A DNA stretch of 64,000 nt, from positions 2,480,001 to 2,544,000 of the forward strand of contig NZ_CP114054.1 in the NCBI RefSeq assembly GCF_026967575.1, written 5' to 3'. Source of the DNA: Aurantiacibacter sp. MUD11 (lineage in GTDB: Bacteria > Pseudomonadota > Alphaproteobacteria > Sphingomonadales > Sphingomonadaceae). The notes beneath the pieces were generated by a model, which worked only from the letters and a program-made list of their open reading frames with translations, made no database searches and was not told where the DNA came from. The position numbers were made by a program, and so were the translations under genes. Position 1 is the stretch's first letter. Every line of letters begins with the position of its first letter. Positions 9,116 through 17,016 of the stretch are shown here, piece after piece.

Positions 9116-11197
9116 ATGCTGCGCCAGTACGAACTAGTTGAACGGGTTAAGGAGTACGACCCCGACGCCGACGAGGCGCTGCTGAATCGTGCCTATGTCT
9201 ACACCGTGCAGAAGCACGGCACGCAGAAGCGCGCCTCGGGCGACCCCTATTTCAGCCACCCGGTCGAAGTCGCCGGCCTGATGACCGACCTGAAGCTGGA
9301 CCAGGAAACCATCGTCACCGCGCTGCTGCACGATACGGTGGAGGATACGCTCGCCACCATCGACGACGTGCGCGAGAATTTCGGCGACGAGGTGGCCCGG
9401 CTGGTCGATGGGGTGACCAAGCTCTCCAAGATCGAGCAGATGGCGGAGAACGAGCGCGCGGCGGAGAACCTGCGCAAGTTCCTGCTCGCCATGAGCGAAG
9501 ACCTGCGCGTGCTGCTGGTGAAGCTGGCGGACCGCCTGCACAACATGCGCACGCTGCACCATATCAAGAACCCGGAAAAGCGCCGCCGCATCGCCCGCGA
9601 GACAATGGATATCTACGCCCCGTTGGCGGAGCGGGTGGGCATGTACGAATACATGCGCGAGATGCAGCTGCTCGCCTTCGAACAGCTGGAGCCGGAAGCC
9701 TATACCACCATCACCAAGCGGCTGGACCAGCTGCGCCAGTCCGACGCCGGACAGGTCGATCGCATCGCGCTCGACATCAAGCAGGCGCTCAGCCAGGCGG
9801 GACTGGAAGTGGAGGTCTGGGGCCGCGAGAAGCATCCCTATTCGATCTGGCGGAAAATGGCCGAGCGCCACCTGCCGTTCGAACAGGTAACCGACATCAT
9901 GGCTTTCCGCGTGCTGACCGACAACGTGGAGGACTGCTACGCCGCGCTGGGCGTGCTGCACACCACCTTCCAGTTCGTGCCGGGGCGGTTCAAGGATTAC
10001 ATCTCCACCCCCAAGAACAACGGGTACAAGAGCCTGCACACCACGCTGTTTTACGACAAGTCCATGCGCGTGGAGGTGCAAATTCGCACCCGCGAGATGC
10101 ACCGCACCAACGGCTTCGGCCTGGCGGCGCACTGGGCCTACAAGCAGGGCGGTAAGCATGACGGGCAGGTGGCCTGGCTGCGCGACCTGATCGAGATCGT
10201 CGATGCCAGCCACGATGCCGAGGAACTGCTCGAGCATACCAAGCTGGCGATCTACCAGGATCGCATCTTCGCCTTCACCCCCAAGGGGGCGCTGTTCCAG
10301 CTGCCCAAGGGCGCCACCGCGGTCGACTTCGCCTTCGCCGTGCATACGGACCTTGGCGCGCAGACCGTGGGCGCGAAGATCAACGGGCGACACATGCCTC
10401 TACGCACCCCGCTGGGGAACGGCGACGTGGTGGAAATCATCAAAGGCAAGAATGCCGAGCCACAGCTGTCGTGGCTGGGCTTCGTCGTCACCGGCAAGGC
10501 GCGCGCCGCCATTCGCCGTGCCGTGCGCCTGAAGGAACGCGCCGAGGTTGCCGAGATCGGCCGCAAGTTGTTCGACGAGATTGCCGAGCGCCTGCCCGCC
10601 AAGGTGGGCAAGAAGGCCATCAAGCAGGCGGCCGAGCGGCTGCAATTGGAGGACGCCGAGGATCTGATGTACGCCATCGGCGCGGGCAAGCTGCGTGACC
10701 GCGAGGTGATGGAAGCGCTGGTGCCGGGCTGCACGGCTGACCTTCCGGCAGAGCCGGAGCAGGAACGTGCCATCTCCATCAAGGGCCTCACCCCCGGTGT
10801 CGGTTTCGACCTAGCAGAATGTTGCCACCCGGTGCCGGGCGATCGCATCGTCGGCCTGCGCCGTCCGCACGAAACGGTGGAAGTCCACGCCATCGACTGC
10901 CTGGAATTGGCCAACGGCGTCGATACCGACTGGATCGACCTGTCATGGGGCGAACGCTCGCACGGTGCGGTCGGTCGCCTGAACGTGGTGCTCTACAACC
11001 GCCCCGGTACGCTGGCGGAAATGGCAGGCGTCTTCGCGCGCAACAATGCCAACGTGATGAACCTGGTGCTGACTCAGCGCGACGACCCGTTCCACACCTA
11101 TGACGTGGACCTGGAAGTGCAGGACCTGGCGCACCTTACCCGCATCCTCAGCGCCCTGCGGGCGACCGATGCCGTGGCCCAGGCCGATCGTATCTAG
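9116..11197 (+). CDS. rsh: Bifunctional (p)ppGpp synthetase/hydrolase, Rsh (RelA/SpoT)
   Basis: A 693-residue stringent-response enzyme. Domains in order: an HD hydrolase with His72-Asp73 in LLHDTVEDT and RLHNMRTL; a synthetase domain with FKDYISTPKNNGYKSLHTT; a TGS domain (FAFTPKGALFQLPKGATAVDFAF); and a C-terminal ACT domain starting near LNVVLYNRPGTLAEMAG. Both catalytic halves look intact, as expected for the single Rsh of alphaproteobacteria. It makes ppGpp from GTP or GDP and ATP on starvation and degrades it otherwise. A strong AGGGGGT precedes the ATG. The usual rpoZ neighbour is not visible; an M1 peptidase lies upstream. Confidence 0.96.
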   Translation: MLRQYELVERVKEYDPDADEALLNRAYVYTVQKHGTQKRASGDPYFSHPVEVAGLMTDLKLDQETIVTALLHDTVEDTLATIDDVRENFGDEVARLVDGVTKLSKIEQMAENERAAENLRKFLLAMSEDLRVLLVKLADRLHNMRTLHHIKNPEKRRRIARETMDIYAPLAERVGMYEYMREMQLLAFEQLEPEAYTTITKRLDQLRQSDAGQVDRIALDIKQALSQAGLEVEVWGREKHPYSIWRKMAERHLPFEQVTDIMAFRVLTDNVEDCYAALGVLHTTFQFVPGRFKDYISTPKNNGYKSLHTTLFYDKSMRVEVQIRTREMHRTNGFGLAAHWAYKQGGKHDGQVAWLRDLIEIVDASHDAEELLEHTKLAIYQDRIFAFTPKGALFQLPKGATAVDFAFAVHTDLGAQTVGAKINGRHMPLRTPLGNGDVVEIIKGKNAEPQLSWLGFVVTGKARAAIRRAVRLKERAEVAEIGRKLFDEIAERLPAKVGKKAIKQAAERLQLEDAEDLMYAIGAGKLRDREVMEALVPGCTADLPAEPEQERAISIKGLTPGVGFDLAECCHPVPGDRIVGLRRPHETVEVHAIDCLELANGVDTDWIDLSWGERSHGAVGRLNVVLYNRPGTLAEMAGVFARNNANVMNLVLTQRDDPFHTYDVDLEVQDLAHLTRILSALRATDAVAQADRI

Positions 11198-11517
11198 AGC
11201 AGTTCCAGCGTCGCGGTGACCTCGTCGCCCTCGGCCAGCTTCTCGCCGCGGCGGACGTCCGCTTTCACCGGCAGGAACCAGGTGCCGTCCTTCTGCGGAA
11301 AGAGGCTGGTCGACCACTCGCTGGCGCCAATGGTGACATTGACCTTCACTGAGCCAAAGCCGCGCCGCTTGCCGGTCAGGATACGCTGGTGCAGCTCATG
11401 CGTGGCGACGGCTTTCGCGGTATCCGCGGGCAGTTCGACATAGGTCGCCAGCATGTCGCTCTCATTGGTCCAGCCCAGCAGCGTGGCCGAGAAGGTGAGG
11501 GTGTCGCCCGTGCTCAT
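11194..11517 (-). CDS. DUF1905 domain protein
   Basis: A 107-residue protein made of one DUF1905 beta-barrel domain (FSATLLGWTNESDMLATYVELP, then LTGKRRGFGSVKVNVTIGASEWSTSLFP split over the middle, then FLPVKADVRRGEKLAEGDEV). The function of the domain is not established. Its start overlaps the stop of the cyclophilin-like gene (ATGA), which indicates translational coupling. Its own stop overlaps by 4 bases the stop of the convergent rsh gene. Confidence 0.8.
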   Translation of the reverse strand: MSTGDTLTFSATLLGWTNESDMLATYVELPADTAKAVATHELHQRILTGKRRGFGSVKVNVTIGASEWSTSLFPQKDGTWFLPVKADVRRGEKLAEGDEVTATLELL

Positions 11518-12518
11518 TCCGCAACGGGCCTTACCGGCACCTGCACGCTGCAAACGTCCACGCCGCCGGCAGGGACGGTGTAGAACGGGTCATCGCGATT
11601 GGCGCGCACGGCGACGTAGCTGGCGAAGCTCTCGCTGGCGGTGTCGAGGTATTCGAAGCGCGGTGCGTTTTCCAATTCGCTTGCCATCCGGACGGAGACA
11701 ATCGGCGTGCGCAGGTGCTCCTCGTCCTCGGCATAGAAGCCCAGTTCGCCGTGCCCGCGTGGCAGGCTGGAGAGGTGTTCCATCCCCTCGATCACCCGGC
11801 CCACAACGGCCAGGTTGCGATCCATGTGCCGCTGCGGCTGCCCGATGATGGTGTAGAGTTCCGCGCCCGTGCCCGTGTCAGGCGCATAGTCCCGCGCGAC
11901 ACCGATGTATCCGTAGCAGTGGATGGGCCAGATAGGTGACTCGTAGATGCTGCCGCCTTGGGCAATTGGCCACCCCATGAAGAAAGCGGTTTGTTCTGCA
12001 TAGGGATCCGCTCTGAGGTGCTCCTGGATCGCTCGGTTCCGTCGATACTCGGGGTTTTCGGTGCCTTGCTCGAGCAAGTGACCAAGCTCGATTGGATTCA
12101 TGGCTTCCATTTGCACCTCGGTCGCCGCGCCATTTGTGCTTTCGTAGCCTGCCAAAGGAGACCGGACGCCTTCCGGCAACACCTTCTCCTCGGTCGCATC
12201 GCCCCATTGGGTGACGTAATTGTCCTGCACCCGGTAGACACTCGTGCCGTCCCACCAGTGCGCCTGCGCCAGGGTGCGGATATTCTCGACCCAAGGCTGG
12301 CTGAAGGGCGGCGGCATCAGCTGGATCACCACACGGCGCTCCGAGCCGTCCGCAGCCGGGGCAAGCTCCATCACCAGCAGGTCGTCCGCTGCGATCTCCA
12401 CCCATTCCTCCGCACTGGCGGAAGCGACGACGGAGCCGGGCGTGACGGGTTCCTCCTCCTGCGCGGCTGCGGGAAGGGCGAGGGCAAGCGCGAAGCTGGC
12501 GAGGGTGAACTTGTGCAT
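11514..12518 (-). CDS. Periplasmic cyclophilin-type peptidyl-prolyl isomerase
   Basis: A 334-residue protein with a signal peptide (MHKFTLASFALALALPAAAQ). The ATG at 12518 is the only start giving this signal. Cyclophilin-like stretches are SQPWVENIRTLAQAHWWDGTSVYRVQDNYVTQWGD (spread over residues 75-110), YGYIGVARDY and QPQRHMDRNLAVVGRVIEGME. It is longer and more divergent than cytoplasmic PpiB, with an insert (residues about 115-190) bearing two Glu-rich helices. It probably acts in folding of exported proteins. Some cyclophilin active-site residues are not clearly recognisable, so isomerase activity is an inference. Co-transcribed with the downstream DUF1905 gene. Confidence 0.82.
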   Translation of the reverse strand: MHKFTLASFALALALPAAAQEEEPVTPGSVVASASAEEWVEIAADDLLVMELAPAADGSERRVVIQLMPPPFSQPWVENIRTLAQAHWWDGTSVYRVQDNYVTQWGDATEEKVLPEGVRSPLAGYESTNGAATEVQMEAMNPIELGHLLEQGTENPEYRRNRAIQEHLRADPYAEQTAFFMGWPIAQGGSIYESPIWPIHCYGYIGVARDYAPDTGTGAELYTIIGQPQRHMDRNLAVVGRVIEGMEHLSSLPRGHGELGFYAEDEEHLRTPIVSVRMASELENAPRFEYLDTASESFASYVAVRANRDDPFYTVPAGGVDVCSVQVPVRPVAE

Positions 12519-12555
12519 GACCACACCCTGCCACCGCGCGGCCAATTGGCAAGGG

Positions 12556-12960
12556 CTAGAGCACCTGGTCTTCCAGCGCGTGCATGTCGTCATCCGAAAG
12601 GCCGAAGTGGTGGCCGATCTCGTGCACCAGGACGTGGCCGACGAGGTGTTCGAGCGTCTCGTCCCCGCGCTCGCACCATTCCAGCAGGATCGGCAGGCGG
12701 AACAGGCGAATGCGATCGGGCATGGTGCCCGAATGCTCGATGCTGCGCTCGGTCATCGGCAAGCCCTCGTAGACGCCGGTCAGTTCGAAGGGACTTTCGA
12801 TGCCCATTTCCGCCAGCAACTCGTCCTCGGCGAAGTCCTGCACCTGGATCACCACGTCGCCCAGGTGCGCGGCGAAGGCTTCGGGGATGCGGTCGAAGGT
12901 GGCCTGCGCCAGGGCTTCCAGCTGTTCAATGGAGGGCGCGTTTCCGATTGTGCGGTTCAT
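12556..12960 (-). CDS. Small zincin-type metallopeptidase (PF06262-like)
   Basis: A protein of about 134 residues ending in the zincin motif HEIGHHFGLSDDDMHALE, characteristic of the PF06262 group of small cytoplasmic metalloproteases of unknown substrate. Several in-frame starts exist (12960, 12978, 12996 and GTG at 13002) and none has a convincing ribosome binding site. The 12960 ATG is taken because family similarity begins near SIEQLEALAQATFDRIP. It lies 37 bases upstream of the cyclophilin-like gene on the same strand, so it probably shares that transcript. Confidence 0.82.
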   Translation of the reverse strand: MNRTIGNAPSIEQLEALAQATFDRIPEAFAAHLGDVVIQVQDFAEDELLAEMGIESPFELTGVYEGLPMTERSIEHSGTMPDRIRLFRLPILLEWCERGDETLEHLVGHVLVHEIGHHFGLSDDDMHALEDQVL

Positions 12961-13043
12961 GCCGGGTGAAATAGGCATGCGAGTGTCGCTTGTCATGGGC
13001 ACACAGCTTCGCTAGGTGCGCGCCTCTGCCAAGTCAGGCATGC

Positions 13044-13134
13044 GGAGCGGTGGCCGAGTGGTCGAAGGCGCACGCCTGGAAAGTGTGTATACGGCAACCC
13101 CGTATCGAGGGTTCGAATCCCTCCCGCTCCGCCA
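13044..13134 (+). tRNA. tRNA-Ser (anticodon GGA)
   Basis: A 91-base class II tRNA. The acceptor stem GGAGCGG pairs with CCGCTCC. The anticodon stem CACGC/GTGTG encloses the loop CTGGAAA, with anticodon GGA at 13078-13080. A long variable arm (about 19 bases) is typical of serine tRNAs. The T-arm is GAGGG-TTCGAAT-CCCTC. The 3' CCA (13132-13134) is encoded in the DNA. It reads UCC and UCU codons. Confidence 0.97.
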
Positions 13135-13231
13135 CCCATTCTGCGACCCTGCCAAGGCGCTCCCCCGCAATTTCGCATCTTGTCGAGCGATAATGGTCGA
13201 TTTGAAGACTTGAGGCGCTACAACAAGCAGC

Positions 13232-14458
13232 ATGACCGAAGCTGCGCAGTTCGACCTCGTCATTTACGGTGCCACCAGTTTCGTGGGCGCGATCACGGCC
13301 GAGAATATTCTGGCGAGATACGGCGTCGGTCGAGACGTGCGGTGGGCCATCGCCGCCCGCTCGCCAGCCAAACTCGCTGCCCTGAAGGAGCGGTTGGGAG
13401 AAGCTGCGGCTGATCTTCCCACGATCATTGCCAATTCGGACGATGAGGCATCGCTTGCCGCCATGTGCGCCCAGACGCGCCTCGTCATCTCGACCGTCGG
13501 GCCATATGCGCTTTACGGCGAGAAGCTGGTCAAGACATGCGCGAGCAGTCGCACCCACTATTGCGACCTCACGGGCGAGGTTCAGTGGATTGCCGCGATG
13601 ATCGAGAAATACGAAGCCGCCGCGCGCGAAAGCGGGGCGCTGATCGTCAATTGCTGCGGCTTCGACTCCATTCCGAGCGATCTCGGTACATATTTCCTGC
13701 AAAAGCATGCGCTCGAGACTGCCGGAAGCACGTGCGAGACGGTCGAACTCGGTGTGCAGGCAGCCAAGGGCGGGTTCAGCGGCGGCACAGTCGCGAGCCT
13801 CATCAATGTGCTGAAGGAAGCGGGAGCGGATCCAGCCTTGCGCAAGAAGCTCGCCGATCCCTACCTGCTCTGCCCTGACGATTACCCGAACACGGCGAGG
13901 CAGCGCACGGAGGCGCGCTATTACAGCGATGCGCTCCGATCGTGGTGCGCTCCCTTCGTGATGGCCGGGATCAACACCCGGGTCGTCCAACGCAGCAACG
14001 CGCTGCAGAACAACCGCTACGGCGAGAACTTCCGCTACTCTGAATACACCATGACCGGCGACGGCCCTCGCGGCAGGCTCAGGTCGATTGCCATGACCCT
14101 GGGGATGGGCGGTTTCATGGGCGTGCTGGCGCTGTCGCCGACACGTTGGCTGGCCGAGAAGTTTCTGCCCAAGCCGGGAGAAGGACCTTCGAAGGAGGCT
14201 CGGGAGGCCGGCTTCTTCAAGATCAAGCTGGCTGGCACCACGGCGAGCCGCGATGTCGTGAGCGTGCGTGTCACCGGTGATCGTGATCCTGGCTACGGCT
14301 CCACCGCGAAGATGCTTTCCGAAGCGGCGCTGTGCATCCTCGAAACAGCTGAAACGGGCCAGAATTCCGGCGGCTTCTGGACCCCGGCTGCGCTCATGGG
14401 CGACGCCTTGATTGAGCGGCTTGAGGCGAATGCCGGCCTGACTTTCGAAGCACTGTAG
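13232..14458 (+). CDS. Saccharopine dehydrogenase-like NAD(P)-binding oxidoreductase
   Basis: A 408-residue protein with an N-terminal Rossmann fold (VIYGATSFVGAITAENIL, glycine motif near residues 12-18). It is followed by HYCDLTGEVQWI and CCGFDSIPSDLG, hallmarks of the group that includes mammalian SCCPDH and mycobacterial trans-acting enoyl reductases. The C-terminus (GYGSTAKMLSEAALCI) matches the same group. Members reduce lipid or polyketide intermediates, or have no known role. It stands alone between the tRNA and the low-G+C region starting near 14460. The cofactor is probably NADPH, by family. Confidence 0.85.
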   Translation: MTEAAQFDLVIYGATSFVGAITAENILARYGVGRDVRWAIAARSPAKLAALKERLGEAAADLPTIIANSDDEASLAAMCAQTRLVISTVGPYALYGEKLVKTCASSRTHYCDLTGEVQWIAAMIEKYEAAARESGALIVNCCGFDSIPSDLGTYFLQKHALETAGSTCETVELGVQAAKGGFSGGTVASLINVLKEAGADPALRKKLADPYLLCPDDYPNTARQRTEARYYSDALRSWCAPFVMAGINTRVVQRSNALQNNRYGENFRYSEYTMTGDGPRGRLRSIAMTLGMGGFMGVLALSPTRWLAEKFLPKPGEGPSKEAREAGFFKIKLAGTTASRDVVSVRVTGDRDPGYGSTAKMLSEAALCILETAETGQNSGGFWTPAALMGDALIERLEANAGLTFEAL

Positions 14459-14632
14459 TTGGCGCACGTACTTGCGGCACACCCTTTGCTGCTTCGAACG
14501 CTACTTCATGAGTTGAAGGCTGCGAACTGCGTTGCGCTGCCAGTTGTGTGCATAGCAGAATACGCAAATGAGTTGTCAGCTGGTGACCTACCCCGCCCTG
14601 GCTCTTGCCGATAAACCTGACCTCCTGCCCCG

Positions 14633-14812
14633 ATGTTCCATGCGGTCGCGATTGCACTCGCGTCAGCAGCCGATATGGTAATGTCACTCAGCAACAGAGA
14701 TATCCGTGAGACTTTCCTTCTCCAAGCCCAAGCGACAGCCAAATCTTCGAGCCAAGCAGCGGGAGCCACGGTCATTACCGAGATCGGCAACGGCAACAGC
14801 AGCTGGTTATGA
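14633..14812 (+). CDS. Possible small ORF (59 aa) ahead of the halogenase operon, C-terminal ...GNGNSSWL
   Basis: An uninterrupted 60-codon frame from ATG 14633 to TGA 14810-14812, with internal ATGs at 14675 and 14681. The latter would give 43 residues. The translation has a helical, leader-like middle (SNRDIRETFLLQAQATAK) and ends in IGNGNSSWL. It overlaps, in another frame, an Arg-rich extension that would otherwise be the N-terminus of the DUF6445 protein. Its stop lies one base before the in-frame TTG at 14814, the same stop-N-start spacing as between DUF6445 and the halogenase. No ribosome binding site is visible before any of its starts, so it may be chance. If real, a tiny gene heading a halogenase operon and ending in Trp could be a modified peptide precursor. 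Confidence 0.35.
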   Translation: MFHAVAIALASAADMVMSLSNRDIRETFLLQAQATAKSSSQAAGATVITEIGNGNSSWL

Positions 14813-14813
14813 T

Positions 14814-15512
14814 TTGTCATTCAGCGCTGAACCCGAAATCGTGGTTCGCAATGTTGGCCGGAGCAAATCTCCAGTCATGATTGTCGATGGCTTGCTCGCA
14901 AATCCAAAGGAATGGGTGCGCTACGCAGAAGAGCAAATTGAATTTTCGAGCGATCCGGAACTGCTTGCGCATTATCCGGGTGTCAGGGCACTGGCGCCAG
15001 ATGTATATCTTGAGCAGCTCACGAATGTTCTTGGTCTAGCGATTGCAGATACATTCGATTTTAGGATCGAACGAAGCATCGAGAGCCAGACGATGTTCTC
15101 TGTGACCACGACTGATCCAAACGAACTCACAGTCATGCAGCGCGTGCCGCATTATGATGGCGTTGGGAGCAATGCCCTTGCTGCCGTGCACTACCTGTTC
15201 GAAGAAGATTATGGAGGAACCGCATTCTATCGTCAGGTCCCAACTGGAATTGAAGTGATCGATTCCGGCAATGTCGACGATTACAAGAATTGCCTTCCTG
15301 GGGATGGCCGAGAGGAGGCTGTCGGGGGCGGATATTTTGTCTCCTCAAACGAGAATTTTCGTCAGATCGGAAAAGTGCGCGCGAAGTTCAATCGGCTCAT
15401 GATCTACCGGGGGCAATTGCTCCACTCGGGTATGGTGAACGCTGACGCTGGCCTCCCAAGTCAACCTGGCCGAGGCCGATTGACCCTCAACTGCTTCATG
15501 CGACAAGCCTGA
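14814..15512 (+). CDS. DUF6445 protein, putative 2OG-Fe(II) oxygenase fold
   Basis: About 232 residues from a TTG at 14814. The open frame reaches back to a GTG at 14706, but those extra 36 residues are Arg/Lys-rich and overlap another small ORF, while family similarity begins near PEIVVRNVGRSKSPVMIVDGLL. I see a candidate non-haem iron site: His113-Tyr-Asp115 (PHYDGVG), His204 (GQLLHSG) and an Arg in RGRLTLN that could bind 2-oxoglutarate. DUF6445 genes are often found beside tryptophan-halogenase-like genes. The next gene starts one base after this stop, so the two are translationally coupled. Activity is unproven. Base composition is poorer in G+C than the flanking housekeeping genes. Confidence 0.72.
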   Translation: MSFSAEPEIVVRNVGRSKSPVMIVDGLLANPKEWVRYAEEQIEFSSDPELLAHYPGVRALAPDVYLEQLTNVLGLAIADTFDFRIERSIESQTMFSVTTTDPNELTVMQRVPHYDGVGSNALAAVHYLFEEDYGGTAFYRQVPTGIEVIDSGNVDDYKNCLPGDGREEAVGGGYFVSSNENFRQIGKVRAKFNRLMIYRGQLLHSGMVNADAGLPSQPGRGRLTLNCFMRQA

Positions 15513-15513
15513 C

Positions 15514-17016
15514 ATGACGGACAAACCCTATCGCTTTGTCATTGTCGGCGGTGGCAGCGCAGGATGGATTACGGCCTGCTTGGTCGAGAGGGAATTCTCG
15601 CAGGCTGGAGATGAAGTCGAAATCATATTGATCGAGTCTTCGCGTCAGTCTCGGATCGGGGTCGGTGAAGCGACGATTCCTACACTCAAACGCACGCTTG
15701 AGACGATCGGGATCGAAGAGCAGACATTCCTTCGCGAAACCGGCGCCACATTCAAACATGCCATCCGGTTCAATGATTGGCTCCGCAAGGGACACTACTA
15801 TTTTCATCCATTCGAGGCATTGCGCGGCGAAGACGGCCCGGAAGCTAGCTCTCGATGGTTGGCGCGAAACAGGATTGGTGAGGCGCGGCCATTTGCATAC
15901 GAGGTCGGTGTTCAATCGTTGCTGGCTGAAGTTCAACGATCGCCGAAAACACTGGTGTGTCCAGACTATCAGGGCGAGCTAAATTACGCCTATCATGTTG
16001 ACGCCGATAAGTTGGCCGATCTGCTTCAGCGGACAGCCGAAAATCGGGGCGTTGAACATATCCACGGAGATGTCTCCCGACTGCTATTGGAAGGAACCAA
16101 CGGGCATCTTTCCGGCGTCGAGCTGACAGATGGTTCCCGGATAGCCGGCGACTTCTTTTTCGATTGTACGGGCTTTGCTTCGGTACTGCACAATCAAATT
16201 GGTGGCGGTGAGTATGTTAGCTACGGGGAGCATCTGCTCTGTGACAGGGCAGTTGCGTTTCGGCGTCCATATCGGGAGGGGGAGGCGATCCTCCCGTACA
16301 CCACCAGTCATGCTCTGGAGCATGGATGGTCATGGCAGATCGGCCTGCAGCAAAGGGTCGGTCAGGGTTATGTCTACTGTTCGCAGACATTGAATCCTCA
16401 CGAAGCTGAGCACCGTTTGCGCGAACATGCCAGTATCCCAGAGGATGCCGAGGCGCGTCACTTGTCGTTCCGCACCGGTCGCGTGGCGCGTTGCTGGGAA
16501 AAGAATTGTCTGGCGATTGGGCTGTCCGCGGGTTTTGTCGAACCCCTTGAATCGACGGGCATCTTCTTGATCGAAGATGCGGCCCGCATGTTTTGCAGGG
16601 TCTTCGATCCAAGAGGAGACAATGAAGCCGCGCGGCGACAGTTCAACCGCTACATGGCTGAACAGTTTGACGAGATCCGCGACTTCATCGTCTTGCACTA
16701 TTGCCTGAGCACAAGGACAGATTCAGAGTTTTGGCGTGCTGTGACCAAGGATAAGCACATTCCAGAGCGGCTGCAGGAACTCCTCGAAATCTGGCAAACA
16801 GCGGTCCCTATCACCGAGGATCTTCCTACGGATCATGTCTTCTCAGCATTGAATTATGCCTATGTGCTGTACGGAATGGAATGCCTACCCAAGAACATCC
16901 GGAGCCTTGATGGTTCCCTCAGCCGGTCGGGGCGAGAGCATCTACTTGATAGCAAGAGGCTGAATCTTCTCGCGACCCTGCCCATGCACGAAGAGTATCT
17001 CGCCAAGTTCCGCTAA
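15514..17016 (+). CDS. Flavin-dependent tryptophan halogenase-family protein
   Basis: A 500-residue FAD-binding protein. The flavin motif is G12-G-G-S-A-G17. The lysine that forms or positions the halogenating species in PrnA/RebH is conserved as Lys81 in TFKHAIRFNDW. The catalytic glutamate is Glu346 in FVEPLESTGI. The W-x-W-x-I motif is present (W272, W274, I276), but the following Pro is Gly. These enzymes use FADH2, O2 and chloride or bromide to halogenate an indole ring; many environmental members act on substrates other than free Trp. Neighbours (DUF6445 upstream, radical SAM/SPASM convergent with a 4-base overlap) suggest a peptide or protein substrate, which is an inference. No flavin reductase gene is nearby. 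Confidence 0.9.
   Translation: MTDKPYRFVIVGGGSAGWITACLVEREFSQAGDEVEIILIESSRQSRIGVGEATIPTLKRTLETIGIEEQTFLRETGATFKHAIRFNDWLRKGHYYFHPFEALRGEDGPEASSRWLARNRIGEARPFAYEVGVQSLLAEVQRSPKTLVCPDYQGELNYAYHVDADKLADLLQRTAENRGVEHIHGDVSRLLLEGTNGHLSGVELTDGSRIAGDFFFDCTGFASVLHNQIGGGEYVSYGEHLLCDRAVAFRRPYREGEAILPYTTSHALEHGWSWQIGLQQRVGQGYVYCSQTLNPHEAEHRLREHASIPEDAEARHLSFRTGRVARCWEKNCLAIGLSAGFVEPLESTGIFLIEDAARMFCRVFDPRGDNEAARRQFNRYMAEQFDEIRDFIVLHYCLSTRTDSEFWRAVTKDKHIPERLQELLEIWQTAVPITEDLPTDHVFSALNYAYVLYGMECLPKNIRSLDGSLSRSGREHLLDSKRLNLLATLPMHEEYLAKFR

Noticed and set aside
13044..14500. tRNA-Ser as an integration site for an island
   Set aside because: No integrase gene and no second copy of the tRNA 3' end was noticed in the window. 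The next gene is an ordinary oxidoreductase.
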